Shown one piece after another: positions 45,586-57,899 of a stretch of 64,000 bases of DNA; the first letter of the stretch is position 1; each line of letters begins with the position of its first letter. The stretch covers positions 558,001 to 622,000 of the forward strand of contig JARUPZ010000004.1 in assembly GCA_031213475.1 (NCBI GenBank), in the 5' to 3' direction. The notes below the pieces were generated by a model. It searched no databases. It was not told the DNA's origin and saw only the letters and a program-made list of their open reading frames with translations. The position numbers and the translations under genes were made by a program. Source of the DNA: Nereocystis luetkeana (lineage: Eukaryota; Sar; Phaeophyceae; Laminariales; Laminariaceae).

Positions 45586-47189
45586 CGTTCATCATAATCA
45601 TCCCATCTGCCTCGTTGTCGAATCCCTCATCCCCCCTGTCGCTCTCCGAACTGTTGGCGCCGGTCTTGACACAGCCGTTAACGTCAGGAGCCTGGCTTTC
45701 CGGCGTCACACCGCCAAGGGCGGTAGCGGTAGCGGTAGCGGTGGCAGCGGCGGCGGGGGAAAACACCGTCGCCACCGTAGCCTCTACCGTCGGCAGCGGA
45801 GCACCAGGCCTAAGCTGCGGCGGGGGCAAGAGCTCCAAGGGCATCGGCACTGTGATGGCGGGTCGCTCGGGATGCCTCTCCGCTTGCTCGTCTTCTTCCA
45901 ACTGCTTCGCCCCCGCCGATCCCTCCTTCCCTTCCCTCCCTCTCCCACCATCCACGCGCACTCCCCCACCGGCACCGTTTCCCCCCAATTCTTCCGCCAC
46001 CTCCGTGGCCAGCGCCGGTGGTATCAGCGGCGGCGACGCTTGGTCGGACAATACTGCACCACGCAAAACGTGCTCGTCGGAGAAGACTATCGCGTCTGAC
46101 CAAGACCCGTTGGACAGTACTTTCCATGACAACGCTCCGCCGTCAGACAGTGTCTCGCCAGACAAGGTTCTGATAGACAGGGTTCCTTCGCCCGCTACCT
46201 CGTCTTGGCGGCCACCTGCAATGCCGCGGCCACCGCCACCGCCACCTCCGCCCCCACCGCCACCAACCCCGTGGCCGACACAACCTTCCACGGAGGTGGA
46301 GGTTTCCCTCACCCCCAAGGGCGATCGCCGGAAGTGCTCTGGCCCGGAGGCGGTCAGCCGCAGCGGCGGTGGTATCGGCGGCAGCGTCCCTTGGTCGGAC
46401 AATACTGCATCAGGCAAGATTTTGTCGTCGGAGAAGATTTTCTTGTCTGACCAAGCCCCGTCGGCCAGTGTGCCGTACGACAAGGCTCCGTCGTCAGACA
46501 GTGCTTGGCCAGACAAGGCTCTGACAGGTACTGATTCCTCACCCGCAGCTGTCTCTTCTTCGGCGGAAACGCTATCGGAGCTGCCACCGCCGTCGTCCTT
46601 CTCACCATTGCCGCTACGTGCGTCGCCCGACTCTAAGTTCCCGTCCATCGCCGTTGCGCGGTCCTCTTGACCTTCAACATCTCTAACCTTAACCTCCGCA
46701 GCGGCAGTGTCGATGCTGCCACCACTACGGCCGCTGTCGCCGAAGTCGGTGCCGCTGCCATCACCCCCGACACTGCCGCCGCTGCCATTGCCATCATAAT
46801 CGCTGCCATAGCTGCTCCCTCTGCTGCTACCGGTGCCGCTGCTTCTCCTGCTAGCGTCTCTTCCCTTGTTGGCTAGCTCGTTCACCGTCCGCCGACCTTG
46901 CGACAGCCACCCACCCGGTCCCCCCGTAGCCATACCCACCTCATCAGAAACCAACATGTCTGATATGGGTCTCGCCGCCGAAGACCTAACGCTGTCGACA
47001 ATATCGTCGGGGGTGGTACCGCTCGATGCCTTGCCGTTTCCCAAGTGCGCGACCATCCCCACGCCCGGCCCAGACTCCGGTACACCGCCAGCACTACCTC
47101 CGCCGTCATCACTTCGGACGGCGCCGCGATGCACCTCCCTCGATGGCGGCGGCCGCGGCACTAGCTGCTGCGGCTGTGGCTGCGGCTGT

Positions 47190-47220
<31 letters not shown>

Positions 47221-47248
47221 GTGGCTGCGGCCTTGACTCGTCTAGCAC
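45586..47248 (-). CDS. Large low-complexity exon with internal LSD-type repeat
   Basis: A frame of more than 550 codons without a stop. In order: a (QP)n N-terminal tract from a GGCTGC hexanucleotide repeat (47160-47223), a Ser/Gly/Asp-rich region (SSGTGSSRGSSYGSDYDG), two copies of a roughly 50-residue module built of 5-6-residue xLSD units (ALSDDGALSYGTLADGAWSD and TLSDGGALSWKVLSNGSWSD), a poly-Gly spacer, and an acidic end (SSESDRGDEGFDNEADG) before the donor ACG|GTGAGG. It looks intrinsically disordered. The plus strand is also open for 407 codons but has stops over the full span and an unlikely composition, so minus is preferred. No initiator ATG or 5' exon was identified. Confidence 0.5.
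47160..47223. repeat. (GGCTGC/GGCTGT)n hexanucleotide repeat
   Basis: About ten hexamer units. They encode Gln-Pro on the minus strand (preferred) and Cys-Gly on the plus strand. Confidence 0.95.
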
Positions 47249-47699
47249 TGTGATGGTGGTAGCGTAGTTGGGGGTGAGACGGGTCGAAGGGTTGTCGTGG
47301 GGGGAGGGGCAGACGAAGAAATAAGCGAGGGTTCAAGAGGCTTTACAACATCGGACGGGGCGGGGTTAGCACAGAGCGTAGGCATTTGCAGTTCCAAAAA
47401 TCCCAACGACATTTCGGATTTACTACCATCTTTAGTCTCGGCGTCAACTGACAGGCATCCGTCACGGGCACAACAGCAACAACAACAATATCTACACCCA
47501 ACCCAAAGCTCCAGTTCATGTTGGCCTCCCTGGAGCGGGTGGCGACTGCCGTTAGTGCTTTGGGAGGACCCTGGGTCCGTCTGGGGAACGGTGAGAGAGT
47601 CGCGGAGAGCTATGTACCAAAGGTACCAGCAGCAGTAGCGTCATGGCATTGACACGGTTGGAGCGCAAAAATAAGCGTTATAAATAGTGATGGTGTTAG

Positions 47700-49319
47700 A
47701 GATGGTGTACAGATTGCTCCTCATTCTCACCACCAGACAATCCCGTCGCTGCTCTGCCTCCAGACAATCCCGCCGTATCCCCCGTGGGGGTCTCATTTCG
47801 GCCGTCCTGCTCTGGCACGAACGGTTTCGGTCCCAATCCTGAGACTGGTCTCGAGACCCGTCCACTATGCGCCGCTATCGTCATCGCCTCTGCGGTCGTC
47901 GGCAATGTGACTGCCGAAGACCTGCCCGCAAGTTCACCACGGCCATCGTCAGCGCCACTCCCCCCGTCGGCAGCGGCGGAGAACGCGGGAGACCCGTCTT
48001 CGTCGGACGAGGAAATCCCACCGCGCCTGCTAGAGGAGCTCGTCGGTGTCGCCCCCGGCAATGGCGGCGTCACCACGCGGACTGGAGCTGACGCTCTCTG
48101 TGTGGTAAGTGGTCGACACGTTTACGGTGGTGAGTACGCACGCGAGAAAGAGGGGGGGGGGGGGGAGGAGGAAACACGGTAGTGAGAAGAAGGCAGAACA
48201 GTAGACAAAGAAAGGGAGACAACGTAGACAGGAAGATGCAAAAGGACAGACAAACCATTAGACAGGAACTTATTAATAGACATGCAGACAGGCAAATGAG
48301 CAGACAGACAAGACAGCTGCAGTATCTATGTAGAGAGAGCGTTCTACAAGACGAGGAGAAGCGGGAGCAAGCGTTGACGCCAGCGCCGACTACCGCCAAC
48401 CTCCAGACACATTTGCGGGCGCCGAATATGGAGGATAAGCGGTACACGATGCGCTGCTTCCGGATAGGAGAGGCGACGAGCCATAAACCACAGCATGGAC
48501 GGCACACCATGAACGTTTCTTTGGGGTACGTGGGGTGCGAGCCAGCAACCGTCACAAGCAGATACGTAGAGGTAGCACCGTCCGTGGCCGCGGTGGGGGT
48601 GGAGTGCTCTCGCGAAACGGCGTTCACAGAGGAGGATGCAGTGTGCACGTTATTACTCACCGTTCCACAGGACAATCGAAGCTGGACTCACGAGAGATCA
48701 AGGTATTAAAAGAAGTTTGGGTATGTATAGGTGGAGAAGCAACCCGCGAGAAAGAAAATAAAAGACAAAGAAGCAAGGCATAGAGATAGAGGCAGAGGAC
48801 GTGACTATGGGCGTGATTTCATGCCTCACCAGAGAGACTTCATTGATCCCAAAATTACGAACGAATTAAAGCGCGACGGAACTATTACAGCAGTAAGTCA
48901 GGATTCAAAAGACGGGGACGTAAGAAACGTGTCCCCGGGGTAGGGAGAAGCCTCCGGGTTTGTATACTGAAAGAGAAACACTACCACTTCCGTCGTGATC
49001 GCACCGACAACCAACACGGGAAGGTAGGAAGCGGCCAGGGAAAGACAGACCATCCCGCCGGCCGCTCGTTGCGCGCGAGACGTCACCACCGACAACGGCA
49101 CCAGTTTTCTTTCGTACTGGTATTGATAGTGTTTCTTTTACAGGAGCAACTACTCCCTGCGACGAGGTGCCGCTTTGAACATCGGCGAATCAACGCGGGG
49201 GAAGCGGCCCTGGGTGAGTCTCCGGCTGATCGCAACAGAGAGATATTGTTGATACCTATACAGCTGTAGACGAATTACAACGACGACGGAATTGCTTAAC
49301 AGAATCACAAACGTTTTGA
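47700..49319 (+). CDS. Multi-exon gene, unknown function
   Basis: Five plus-strand exons fit in phase. The first runs from somewhere after 47700 to 48104 (...EEIPPRLLEELVGVAPGNGG..., donor GTAAGT, phase 0). Then come 48407-48702 (APNMEDKRYTMRCFRIGEAT, RYVEVAPSVAAVGVECSRET, phase 2), 48796-48892 (YGRDFMPHQRDFIDPKITNE, donor GTAAGT, phase 0), 49144-49213 (acceptor TTTCTTTTACAG, EQLLPATRCRFEHRR, donor GTGAGT, phase 1) and 49264-49319, ending at TGA. The second exon alternates hydrophobic residues like a beta-rich domain. The start is not found; an open frame at 47297-47593 with donor ACG|GTGAGA may be an earlier exon. The first exon is also open antisense. I recognise no family. Confidence 0.5.
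48140..48310. repeat. Purine-rich AGACAG-type tract in intron
   Basis: Poly(G) at about 48155-48166 followed by loose GACAGACA/AGGAAAGA repeats. It lies between the exons ending at 48104 and starting at 48407. Confidence 0.7.
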
Positions 49320-51178
49320 GGATAAACTATGTACCCGGAAGAAAGTAGTATGATACCAGGTGTATACAATATGTTTGATGGTATGTTTTATACTTTTGGC
49401 CATCTCCAGAACTGCCCGCCGGGTGTTTTTTTCTTTCGCGGTATCTTTGATAGCTATGGAGTGTCAACAGACCCCGGCAGACAGCAGGACCCTGCGGGGA
49501 GTGTGATAACAAGAGGCGGTGTTACAGGGGGTGTACCAATAAGGGGGCGTGTTAAGAAGGGGTGTGCTACCGAGCGTCTTAGGTCTGAAGCCATTATTTT
49601 GTCATTCCCAACCAATGCCGGCGATAGAAAAGCCCACGCTCATATCGGTAAGGAAACCCGGGGATGACAGCACGAAACCCCGCTTTTCTGCGATCTTGAA
49701 GAAACGTTACCGGTATATACCGGTACCACATTCGAGGACGAAACCGCCGAGGGTTGCACCTCAGATGCATTGACTCACAGGCAGATAACGTGTCTGCTGA
49801 CTGGCCGGCATATCGATATTCAGCCATTTTTTCTAGCCCACACCACACAAAAAAAGCCACTACCAACTACCGGTACCGTACGTAGCAGTGCGTGTTGTTA
49901 TGTAACGACATATTTCGTGATTGACCACCAAACTACCGCATGATACCGTACCCGTAGCGGTTACCCGTACAAAACGAAAAATGAAAAAACAACCAACTCT
50001 GATTCAGGCTGGTGACCGGTGTCCACCGGGTGTGATGGTTATACTTTGAAGTTTGATATGTTTTCAGGCGCACGTCCGAAGGGGGTGTGGTACTCAACGT
50101 ACGCCTGGTGATAAAGCGACCGTCGAAAAATCACTTCAAAAAAATACCCCTGGGAGTGCTTTTGTTTCGTAGGGGTTCTCTCTTTTTCATAGAATGTGTA
50201 TGTTGTGCCTGTCGTATTCAGTACGATGATGACGTGACATTGCATTGTCTACTCTGCTTACTGCATAACAATGTAGTATCTCTGTGGCGTAATTGTGTGA
50301 CCACAGAACTCGTGTCTCTGTATTATAGGATTGAAGAATCGGCACGGACACTGGTTGTGCTGGATGTCGACGGGTAAAAATAACTGTTGAACATGAACAA
50401 CACCCACAGACACGCACGCGTGACACATGGCACGTGGCATGCAGCGCGCCAAAACTTGGATCATAACACGACAATACACGCCAGACTCGTCCCTGCACGA
50501 AAGCACCGACCCCAGAGTTGTGGCGAGCCGTGCCTCGAGTCAGAATTGAAAAACAGTCGAAGGCAAGAAGCGAGATAGTCCCCCCCACGCTAACTTCATG
50601 CTGAATAAAATCGACAACAAATCAACGAAAAAATATACCAGGCGTATATATTACCAAAAATGAAACTCAAATTAGAATCGAAACACAGTCAAATTTGACT
50701 GAGATACTCGCCGCACAACTAACTTCCAAGTATCAAAAACAGGAAAAGTCGAATAAAGGCAAGACCATATGTTTGCAGATTGATCCTGCATATTGAAAAC
50801 GTGTCTTACGAGCTCCTGCCAAGCTGTCGACGATTATGCTTCGTTTTGTTTTAATTCGACGGAAAAATTTGACCTCTTCAGCCATTGCTTATGGTACCAA
50901 TCTGTGGCTTGGACTATTTTGTCTTTTTGACAACTTCATTGCCGGTCCAAGATGACAGTTGTATTCGACGACTATTAACAGACTACTGTGCATCAATGGG
51001 TACGGCAAAAACTACGAAAAAGCTAGTATTAATATTAATATCTTAGTAAGAACAACAACACTGATATTATTACTGTAGTACCCTTGCCATTTTCTCAGCA
51101 TGATACCGCAGGGCCAAGGCACAAGGCACACACCCCCCTGTCGTGGATTTTCCCATCTTGAGAACTTAGGGCGTTCAC
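49320..51178. other. No firm gene
   Basis: AT-rich DNA. 49500-49570 has short G-rich direct repeats (GGCGGTGTTACAGGGGGTGT). One possible exon of the upstream minus-strand gene sits at the right edge (51179-51236). Otherwise nothing is recognised. Confidence 0.5.
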
Positions 51179-51382
51179 CTACACAAGCCTCCATACCAGT
51201 GCACAGCAGTGCCCCACCTTCATACTTTGTCACTTTCTTGCTGAGAGGAGAAAAAAAAAAGACACAAAGTGGTACCTGGCCTTCAGACCCAGAAAATAGT
51301 TTTTTTCGACACGAGGCGCGGATCGGATCGCTCGATCGAAAAACTTGGGACCGAAAAGGCTCTTTTCCCAGTGTGTAAGGCT

Positions 51383-51885
51383 GTTTCTTACGGAAGTTCG
51401 ATTTTGTTTCAGCTTGATTTGATTTTTCGGCCATGTATTGATGTTTTCGACCCGAAAGGCGGTCGGAAGGGTCGTGCGATTCTCGGAATCAGTACACCTA
51501 CCGTCCAAGACGTACCCAGATCGAAAGTCTACTTTTCCAATGAAGCACTTTGCCTTCTTCAGTATAGCGTCATTTCCAATAATACACATCAAATCTGATT
51601 CGAAGGTACCTACTTCCCAGTGAGAAATGACACTATTTTGAATAGTTTGTGCTTTCCAATGTTAATTGGTTGATAGTTACAGGAAATGCCACAATCCTCA
51701 AGAATTTCGAAACGCTTCGATGGAGAAGCGGAGTTTTGATCGGATACCTCTGGGAGGGTAGGTGCGCTGATTCCGAGAAGCGCACAATCCATTCGGCCGC
51801 GTTTCGGGTCGAAAACACCACTATAATAGTTGTCTGGAAAAATCAAACGTAACTGGAACACATCGAATTTCCGTAAGGAACAGCA
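51383..51885. repeat. Imperfect palindrome, arms about 225 bp, spacer about 50 bp
   Basis: The arm at 51383-51610 matches the reverse complement of 51655-51885 through GCTGTTYCTTACGGAARTTCGAT, TTTGATTTTTC, GTTTTCGACCCGAAA, TTCTCGGAATCAG and CACCTACC. Identity is roughly 70% by eye. It lies within the minus-strand gene, between the exon at 51954-52088 and a possible next exon at 51179-51236. A transcript would fold into a long bulged hairpin. It may be an old foldback or MITE insertion. Confidence 0.8.
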
Positions 51886-51953
51886 CAAGAAACTCCGAGC
51901 TGATCTTCAATCGGATACAACTGCATAAGAACTGCAGAGAACCGAGCACTCAC

Positions 51954-54900
51954 CCTCTCCACCATCTCCTTTCGGCGCGTCAGCCCGGCGAAAGCGTTGT
52001 TTCCACGGCCGTCCTCAACGCTCTTCGTCGAAATCGGCCCAACAGCCCTTTCCTTGTGGCGATTGGGGTAGTATTGCTCCATCACCAGCTGGGGAGTCCG
52101 GGAGTGGGTGATGGTTGTGGCAGCGTCGGGGCAGTTAGTGCACAGAACGCGATGTCACCAAATGAATCGGGACCTACTAATTTTCGGCGAAACATTTGCA
52201 CGAGACGTGATAAAATATTGTGTATACTGAAAATTGTATAGGACACACCCTGCCTCACAGATAGGCAAGGATTTGTCACTCACATATCCACAAGTTATTG
52301 AAAAATAATATGTGATGGGAAATATCACTCACCAACTCCCTCCAGCGATGCAGCCGGGGAATCAGCGCATCCCTGACCCCACGTATCTCCGTCACCGAAG
52401 AAAAACTTCCCTGGAGGCGGTCGAGTAGGTCGAGGCAAAGCTTCTGCTGCTGCTGCAAGTCCTGCTGTATCTGCAGCTGCACCTGGTCGGGGCTGCCACA
52501 AGAAGAGGCACCGGAAGAAGGGCGGCCACGCTCTACCTCATCCACCGCTGGAGCCTCCGCCGCCGCCACCGCCGCCGCGGCCGCCGCCGCCGCCGCCGCC
52601 GCCACCAACCTCGGCGTCGCAAAATACGCTTGCTTGCTCGCGGAAGCCCTAGTAGTCGAGCGCGTGACCCCCGCTTGCATTTCCTCCGATGCGGCGAGCT
52701 TCTGCTTGGCGAGAGGAGCCTGCAGCGTTTGCCTGATAATTGCAGGGGGCAGGAGGTGACTGTTTGATCCAGGCATCGATTGGTGTATCGGTTGCTTGTT
52801 TCTTTGTATACCGGTTGTTCGGTGGCCTCGGTTTATCTGATTGGTTGGGCGGTTACCGTAGTAAGGTAATCAATCAAATCTCCAGGTGCACGAGAAAACT
52901 CCTGCGTGGCATCAAAATAATACCTACGGTATACGTATTGGTTCGATTTACACCACGTAGATCGAAGCTTTCAGTCAGCAGAGAAACACACGGGGATGCC
53001 TGGGGGTGAACGGACAAATGCGTTTACTACGAGATACCGCAAGTTCGACACTTCGATGTATCGGGAGTTTCCATACTACAGTATATATCTCACCTGTCAG
53101 CAGTCTCGTTTGTTACGGTAGCCCTCCTCCCACCCTCGGCAACAAGCCCACGCCCACGTCCATTCCCACTACCCAGTTCGCGCCCGCCTGCGCCCCCATC
53201 GCCACTATCACCGCCGCCAGCACCACCGTCACCCCCTCCGTGACCACCACCGACGCAAGCGCCACCGTCACCAATATCACCACCACCAACACCACTAACA
53301 CCACCATCACCACCACCAACACCACCACCAACACCACCAACACCAACAACACCAACACCACCGCTGTCGCCGTCCGCCCGGTCTAGCGTCTGCTGCGTCC
53401 GTTGGCCGGGGGGGAGAGACTGCGCCCGCGGGTGGCCTCCTGCCCCTCCTCCGGCGCCACCGTCATTGCCACCGGCCCAGCTTGCTGTGGTGCGTCCAGC
53501 ACGGTCGATTGCCTTGTCGCCGGAGTGGTCCACGCTGCGAGAACGCCCGGGTGCCGAGGAGGAACCGGAGCGTCGTAGGAATCGGGACGAGTTGTCAGTG
53601 CGCGCCCGGGTTGCCGGGTTCCCCGCGGCTGACTTCCGGGCGGCGTCGTCCCGCCGCGCCTGCACCAGGAAAAGAGCGGTTGAACAGACAAAAACGGCAA
53701 AGAACAGGGCGCAGTTAGGTATATACTACTGTAAGTAGTATGGCAGGGCGGGGATAGGGGATACTTCAATACAATCTTTCTAGACACAGGTCGACAACGA
53801 AAATAATCAGAAGTGCGCCTCACGGGAACCCAAATGATTCGTGGGCAACTTCCGGAACTAATTTGCCCGGACTGCTCGGATCGCTAGTGAATAGAAAGCA
53901 TCCGATTGCAGTTGTCCGGACGGTTCCAATTAACAAGCTGCATTTGATATCAATTGTTGCGGCAATTCCTGCTACACGTAGTAGTAGCGCCCGAAAACAA
54001 CTGCCCCGATAACTCCTACTACTGTAATAGACAGCATTCGAAAATAATTATCCGGGCATGCCAATCGACAGACAGCACAAAACATTTCCAATTAATGAAC
54101 TCCTTTAGAAAAGGGCAATAACCCAAAACGGACACAACTGGCCCGTTTCGAGTCAAACACGGGTATAGACTGGAATCAAGTCAAAAACACCCGTTACGAG
54201 CCATCACGTGATTGACTCGCCGAAAACATATACTATACCAGGTTCTAAAGGGTAAATACCCTCAGGTACACTTACTTGCCGGCAGCTTACTATATAATTC
54301 GACGCTTCCAGGTTCGGTTGGAAGGTTGCAGGTCCGGGTGGGATCATGTCCCGCGGATATCAGGGTTCCAAACGAGAGGGAGGGGTGCAAAGAAGCAACA
54401 TTCTGGCGGCAAGCGTGTGTTTCTTACCTGGTCTCAGCGTCTACCTGTTTCATACAAAGACCAAATGCAGCAGTGATAGTAGAACAGCAGTCTACAGCGC
54501 AAGTCCAACAAACACGTAACACGACTTACTATTAATAGATACCTGGTGTGGGTCACACGTTCATATGAACGAATGTGTAGACGTGTATCATATCATACGT
54601 GCCCAGGTGCTCATGGCATAATTGTTGAATAGAATGGAATGTTCTTGACAGTGAAAACTGAGGGATGCTGAAAGAGCGGCCGCCAGCAGTGATCACAAGG
54701 CACTAAAGGCAAGTGAGGCAAAAAGCAGTACAAAAAACTGTTGGAATCTAAGAATAATAGGCTGTACCTGCGCCAAGATCTCTCAAAGACTGGTACGATG
54801 TGTTTTTTGCCAATCGCATGACTCGCGGGGGGGGGGTTATTTGGTTCCAGGCTGAACCCGTTTTTGCCTCGAAACAGACCGGGTGTGTACCCTTTTTGGC

Positions 54901-56850
54901 CATTGTTCATGAAATACAGATCTGGCAGGGAAAAAAACAAATGTAGCAGGTAGACAGGGGCTCATGAAACACTGGTATGCCAAAACGTTCAGGCTCCATC
55001 TCCAAAAAGCAGCGTGAGTATTGGATGCGACCGGAATTTGGGGTGGTATATGCTAGATTGAACCGGCTTGTAGGCTCTAGCCGCAACGGTGCTTATTCAT
55101 CGCTCCTACCGTTAATGTTTACGCACTACGCTACAATACTACTGGTATGTAATTTGGCACTACGTAGAGTTAGAGAACGGTACAGCTTCGGTATGGCGGG
55201 AGAACAGACAATTGACGAATCACCACCCCATGGTCGCAGCAAGGCAGGAATGTGTTGTGGCTGGCGACTGACCATGCAGGGCAGTGCGGTGGTGCAAACG
55301 AACGAGAAACAGAGGCAGTCTTGGTTGAAGCTGCTGCTGCTGCAGTGACTGTTGTGGTTGCTACTTATCCAAGCGAAACCTTTCCCTCAGATCCCGCAAT
55401 CACCGTCAAGCGAAACCATTCCAGCCTTTTCTCTCCTGGCTAAGCAATCGCATCACCCGACCTGTTTGCCCGATGCCCTCGTCAACGCACCCTTAAAAAC
55501 AGCTACGTAACCGTAACCTCACTCTGCGGTAACAGCCCACATGCCTCATCTCATAATCGCCTCGTTCACAGAAGCCAGAGCGGTTTCGCCGGTCGTACGC
55601 GAAGATGTCAGACGGTTTTTCACGTTTCAGTAAGGGTGACACAGCTACTACCCGCACGTGACATTTCGTACACAATCGATAACAGGTACCAGGAACCAGA
55701 CACATACGCGGCAACACATAGTGAGGAGGGGCACATGCCATGAACAACCGCACAAAACCGTGACCGGCTGATCACTTGAGGCTCGGTAACACCACTATTA
55801 AAAAGAGGATGAACCACGTGAACAACTCCATACGGCCCACGAGGGCGTCTCTACTGCTATACATACACCCAAGCTTACCTGAGCGCCGCAGCCATCGTCG
55901 CTCTCCCCTTCTCCCTCTACGTTTCCCTCTCCCTTCTCCTCCAAATCGTTGGAAACGACGTGAACGTCGGCCAAAGCGTTTTGTTGGAAAAGGGGATGCG
56001 AACGCTCCTGCGCCATCTCTTTGTGGCCAATCGCTGCCAACCTGTCAGACACGTCTTGCTTCTGACGAAGCTTCTCCGCCATGTGGGAGACGACGGCCTC
56101 GTCAGACGATACTCTACGCCCCCCAATCACGAACCTCGCTCCCTTCCGAATGGTTGGCCCGGTCGATTTGCCAATAAGCGGGGCGGCAGCCGTGCTCTTA
56201 ACATCAACACCACCAACGCCACCGCCTGCGCCGAACGTCGCTATTTCTCCTCGCAAACCAGAAGCACCTAGCGAAGTCAGGCCAGGCCCCACTGCTGCTG
56301 GTAGAGGCGAGGCAGACGCTTCCGCTCCATTGACTTCCCCGATGGGCACGGGTGCAACCGTCGACGCCTGCATGCGGGTCACTCCGTCACGAACAACTGC
56401 GGACGAGGCTGCAATCCCGAAAGATGGACGACTCGGAGGCCACAGACCTTCCCCCCTGCCCTCTCCGTTCACAGCATTCTCCATGGAGGATACAGTCGCA
56501 ATCGATGCGATACAGGAAGCTGTCGAATCCTTCGCTGCAACTGCCGCTGGGACGCGTGCAACTCCCGACGCCGTGTCGGGATCGTCAGAGGCGAAGATAG
56601 GTGCCGCAGATTCATAGTGTGGTCCTGCGGCCCTCGGCGATTCGAAGGGGTAAGGCCTACACTCGCCAGAATCCCCGCCCCCGCCTCCTACATAACAGGT
56701 CCGGGGCGCACCTGAGACATCTGCACCACCTGCTCCTGTGCAGGCCGGGGAAATCTGAACTCTGCCCAGGTCGAAAGCGGACAACTTTTGCAAGGGCAAG
56801 GCCGATGGACACAGGGGGCGATCGTGGGGAAGACAAGACTCCATTATCAT
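51954..56850 (-). CDS. Four-exon gene, low-complexity protein of at least 691 residues
   Basis: Exons: 56850-55879 from ATG (donor CAG|GTAAGC, phase 0), 53659-53094 (acceptor CTGGTGCAG, donor CAG|GTGAGA, phase 2), 52732-52333 (acceptor ATTATCAG, donor TTG|GTGAGT, phase 0) and 52088-51954 (acceptor CTCCCCAG, donor AGG|GTGAGT). All joins keep frame over 2073 nt. The protein is Ala/Gly/Ser-rich at the N-terminus with a helix AEKLRQKQDVSDRLAAIGHK, then a basic stretch, a Gly-rich tract of about 90 residues, a poly-Ala run and a Gln-rich helix (QLQIQQDLQQQQKLCLDLLD). It ends in a compact conserved-looking end (VRDALIPRLHRWREL, MEQYYPNRHKERAVGPISTK, FAGLTRRKEMVER). A regulatory nuclear protein would fit such composition, but no domain is recognised. 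A next exon may be 51236-51179 (acceptor TTCTCCTCTCAGCAAG). Confidence 0.6.
53660..55878 (-). other. Large intron of the preceding gene
   Basis: 2219 bp between exons 1 and 2. AT-rich DNA (53720-54650) with TACCAGGT and TATTAATA motifs, and no repeat copy that I can name. A 123-codon plus-strand frame at 54977-55348 has no splice or start support. Confidence 0.5.
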
Positions 56851-57353
56851 TGGTGACGCCCCCTACAACGGAACCTACTTGTCCAGTGTACACCTGATAG
56901 TGTATATCAGGTACCACAGTACCTGGGAGCGTTTCATTCGACTTGCAGACATCGGTCCCTCGCTTACCCCGAAGTTCCCTCGAAAAGGTATCAATCTAGG
57001 CACTCGCGCGGCCGTATAAGTAAACATGCATGCACTCCATGGCGTTACTTAGAGCGAACCGATATGTCAAGGGAGGATAAACAGCGGCTACGGTATCGAG
57101 CAAATCTCGATCCCACATCTCGTGTTATCTTCCCGATACACTTGGAAGCATGTAATACGCGCATGTTTTTCGACTGGAATCTTGCTTGCAAGCGAAAGCT
57201 TTTGCAACTCGAACACGCCAGGAGCCACAACCTAAACCCGTCTTCTCAAAACCTTTGTTGCCTTATCAAGCCAACCTCATAAAATCCCTCCCTACAGAAT
57301 ATTCTATTAGGCGCATGGGTCAGAAGAGGACTCCACTCACATCACACCAGTCC
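56851..57353. other. Interval between gene start and duplication copy B
   Basis: This would hold the promoter and 5' leader of the minus-strand gene ending at 56850. I see no TATA box or other element that I would defend. A 72-codon plus frame (57064-57282) is unsupported. Confidence 0.4.
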
Positions 57354-57899
57354 TGAACCGCTAGCAACTCCAAAGAATGCGCCAACCTCGGCACAGCGAT
57401 CGTCAACCTCGTCGTCACACTCGAGCGTCTCCCGCCGCCAGACCCCAGCGAGCTAGAGGGCTGGAGGACGAGCGCGCTCATCCAGGTACCACAGCCTGGC
57501 GGTTCCATCGCCAGCGTTGCCTCCACCATACCTACCAACGTGGCCGATGCCGTTCATGCAAGAAGAGTAAGAGGAAAAGGCAAGGGCGCTCGAGTCGGGA
57601 TATATATTCAGCTCTGAAGGTGGGTCTGACTAGCGCCAGGCGTAATCGTGGTAGTGCGCCTGTGGTATTTTCTTGCCGAGATGGGAGGATGAGCCTCACG
57701 CGTAGCACTGGGGGCCTGATGATTTATGATCGGCGCATTTTCGTTGGATAGCGGTGATGAAAACCGTGCGCCGACCAGTGTCGCTCAAACAGTCATTCGG
57801 AGTATGGGCTATTAATAGGGTCAGTCACAAAGTACAACACCACGGCAGAACAGTTGCCGTAAAACTACCTTTAGCGATCCCCGAGCTCGACAAAAGTCT

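Noticed and set aside
45447..46670. 407-codon plus-strand frame
   Set aside because: Opposite to a longer uninterrupted minus-strand frame; the plus strand meets stops at 46668 and again near 46800 and has an implausible composition.
53090..53360. Val- and Thr-rich frames over the Gly-rich exon
   Set aside because: Shadow frames of ACC/GGT repeats; splice sites on both sides fit only the Gly-rich minus-strand frame.
54977..55348. 123-codon plus-strand frame
   Set aside because: Lies in a large intron of a minus-strand gene; no splice sites, no codon bias and a poly-Leu end from CTG repeats.
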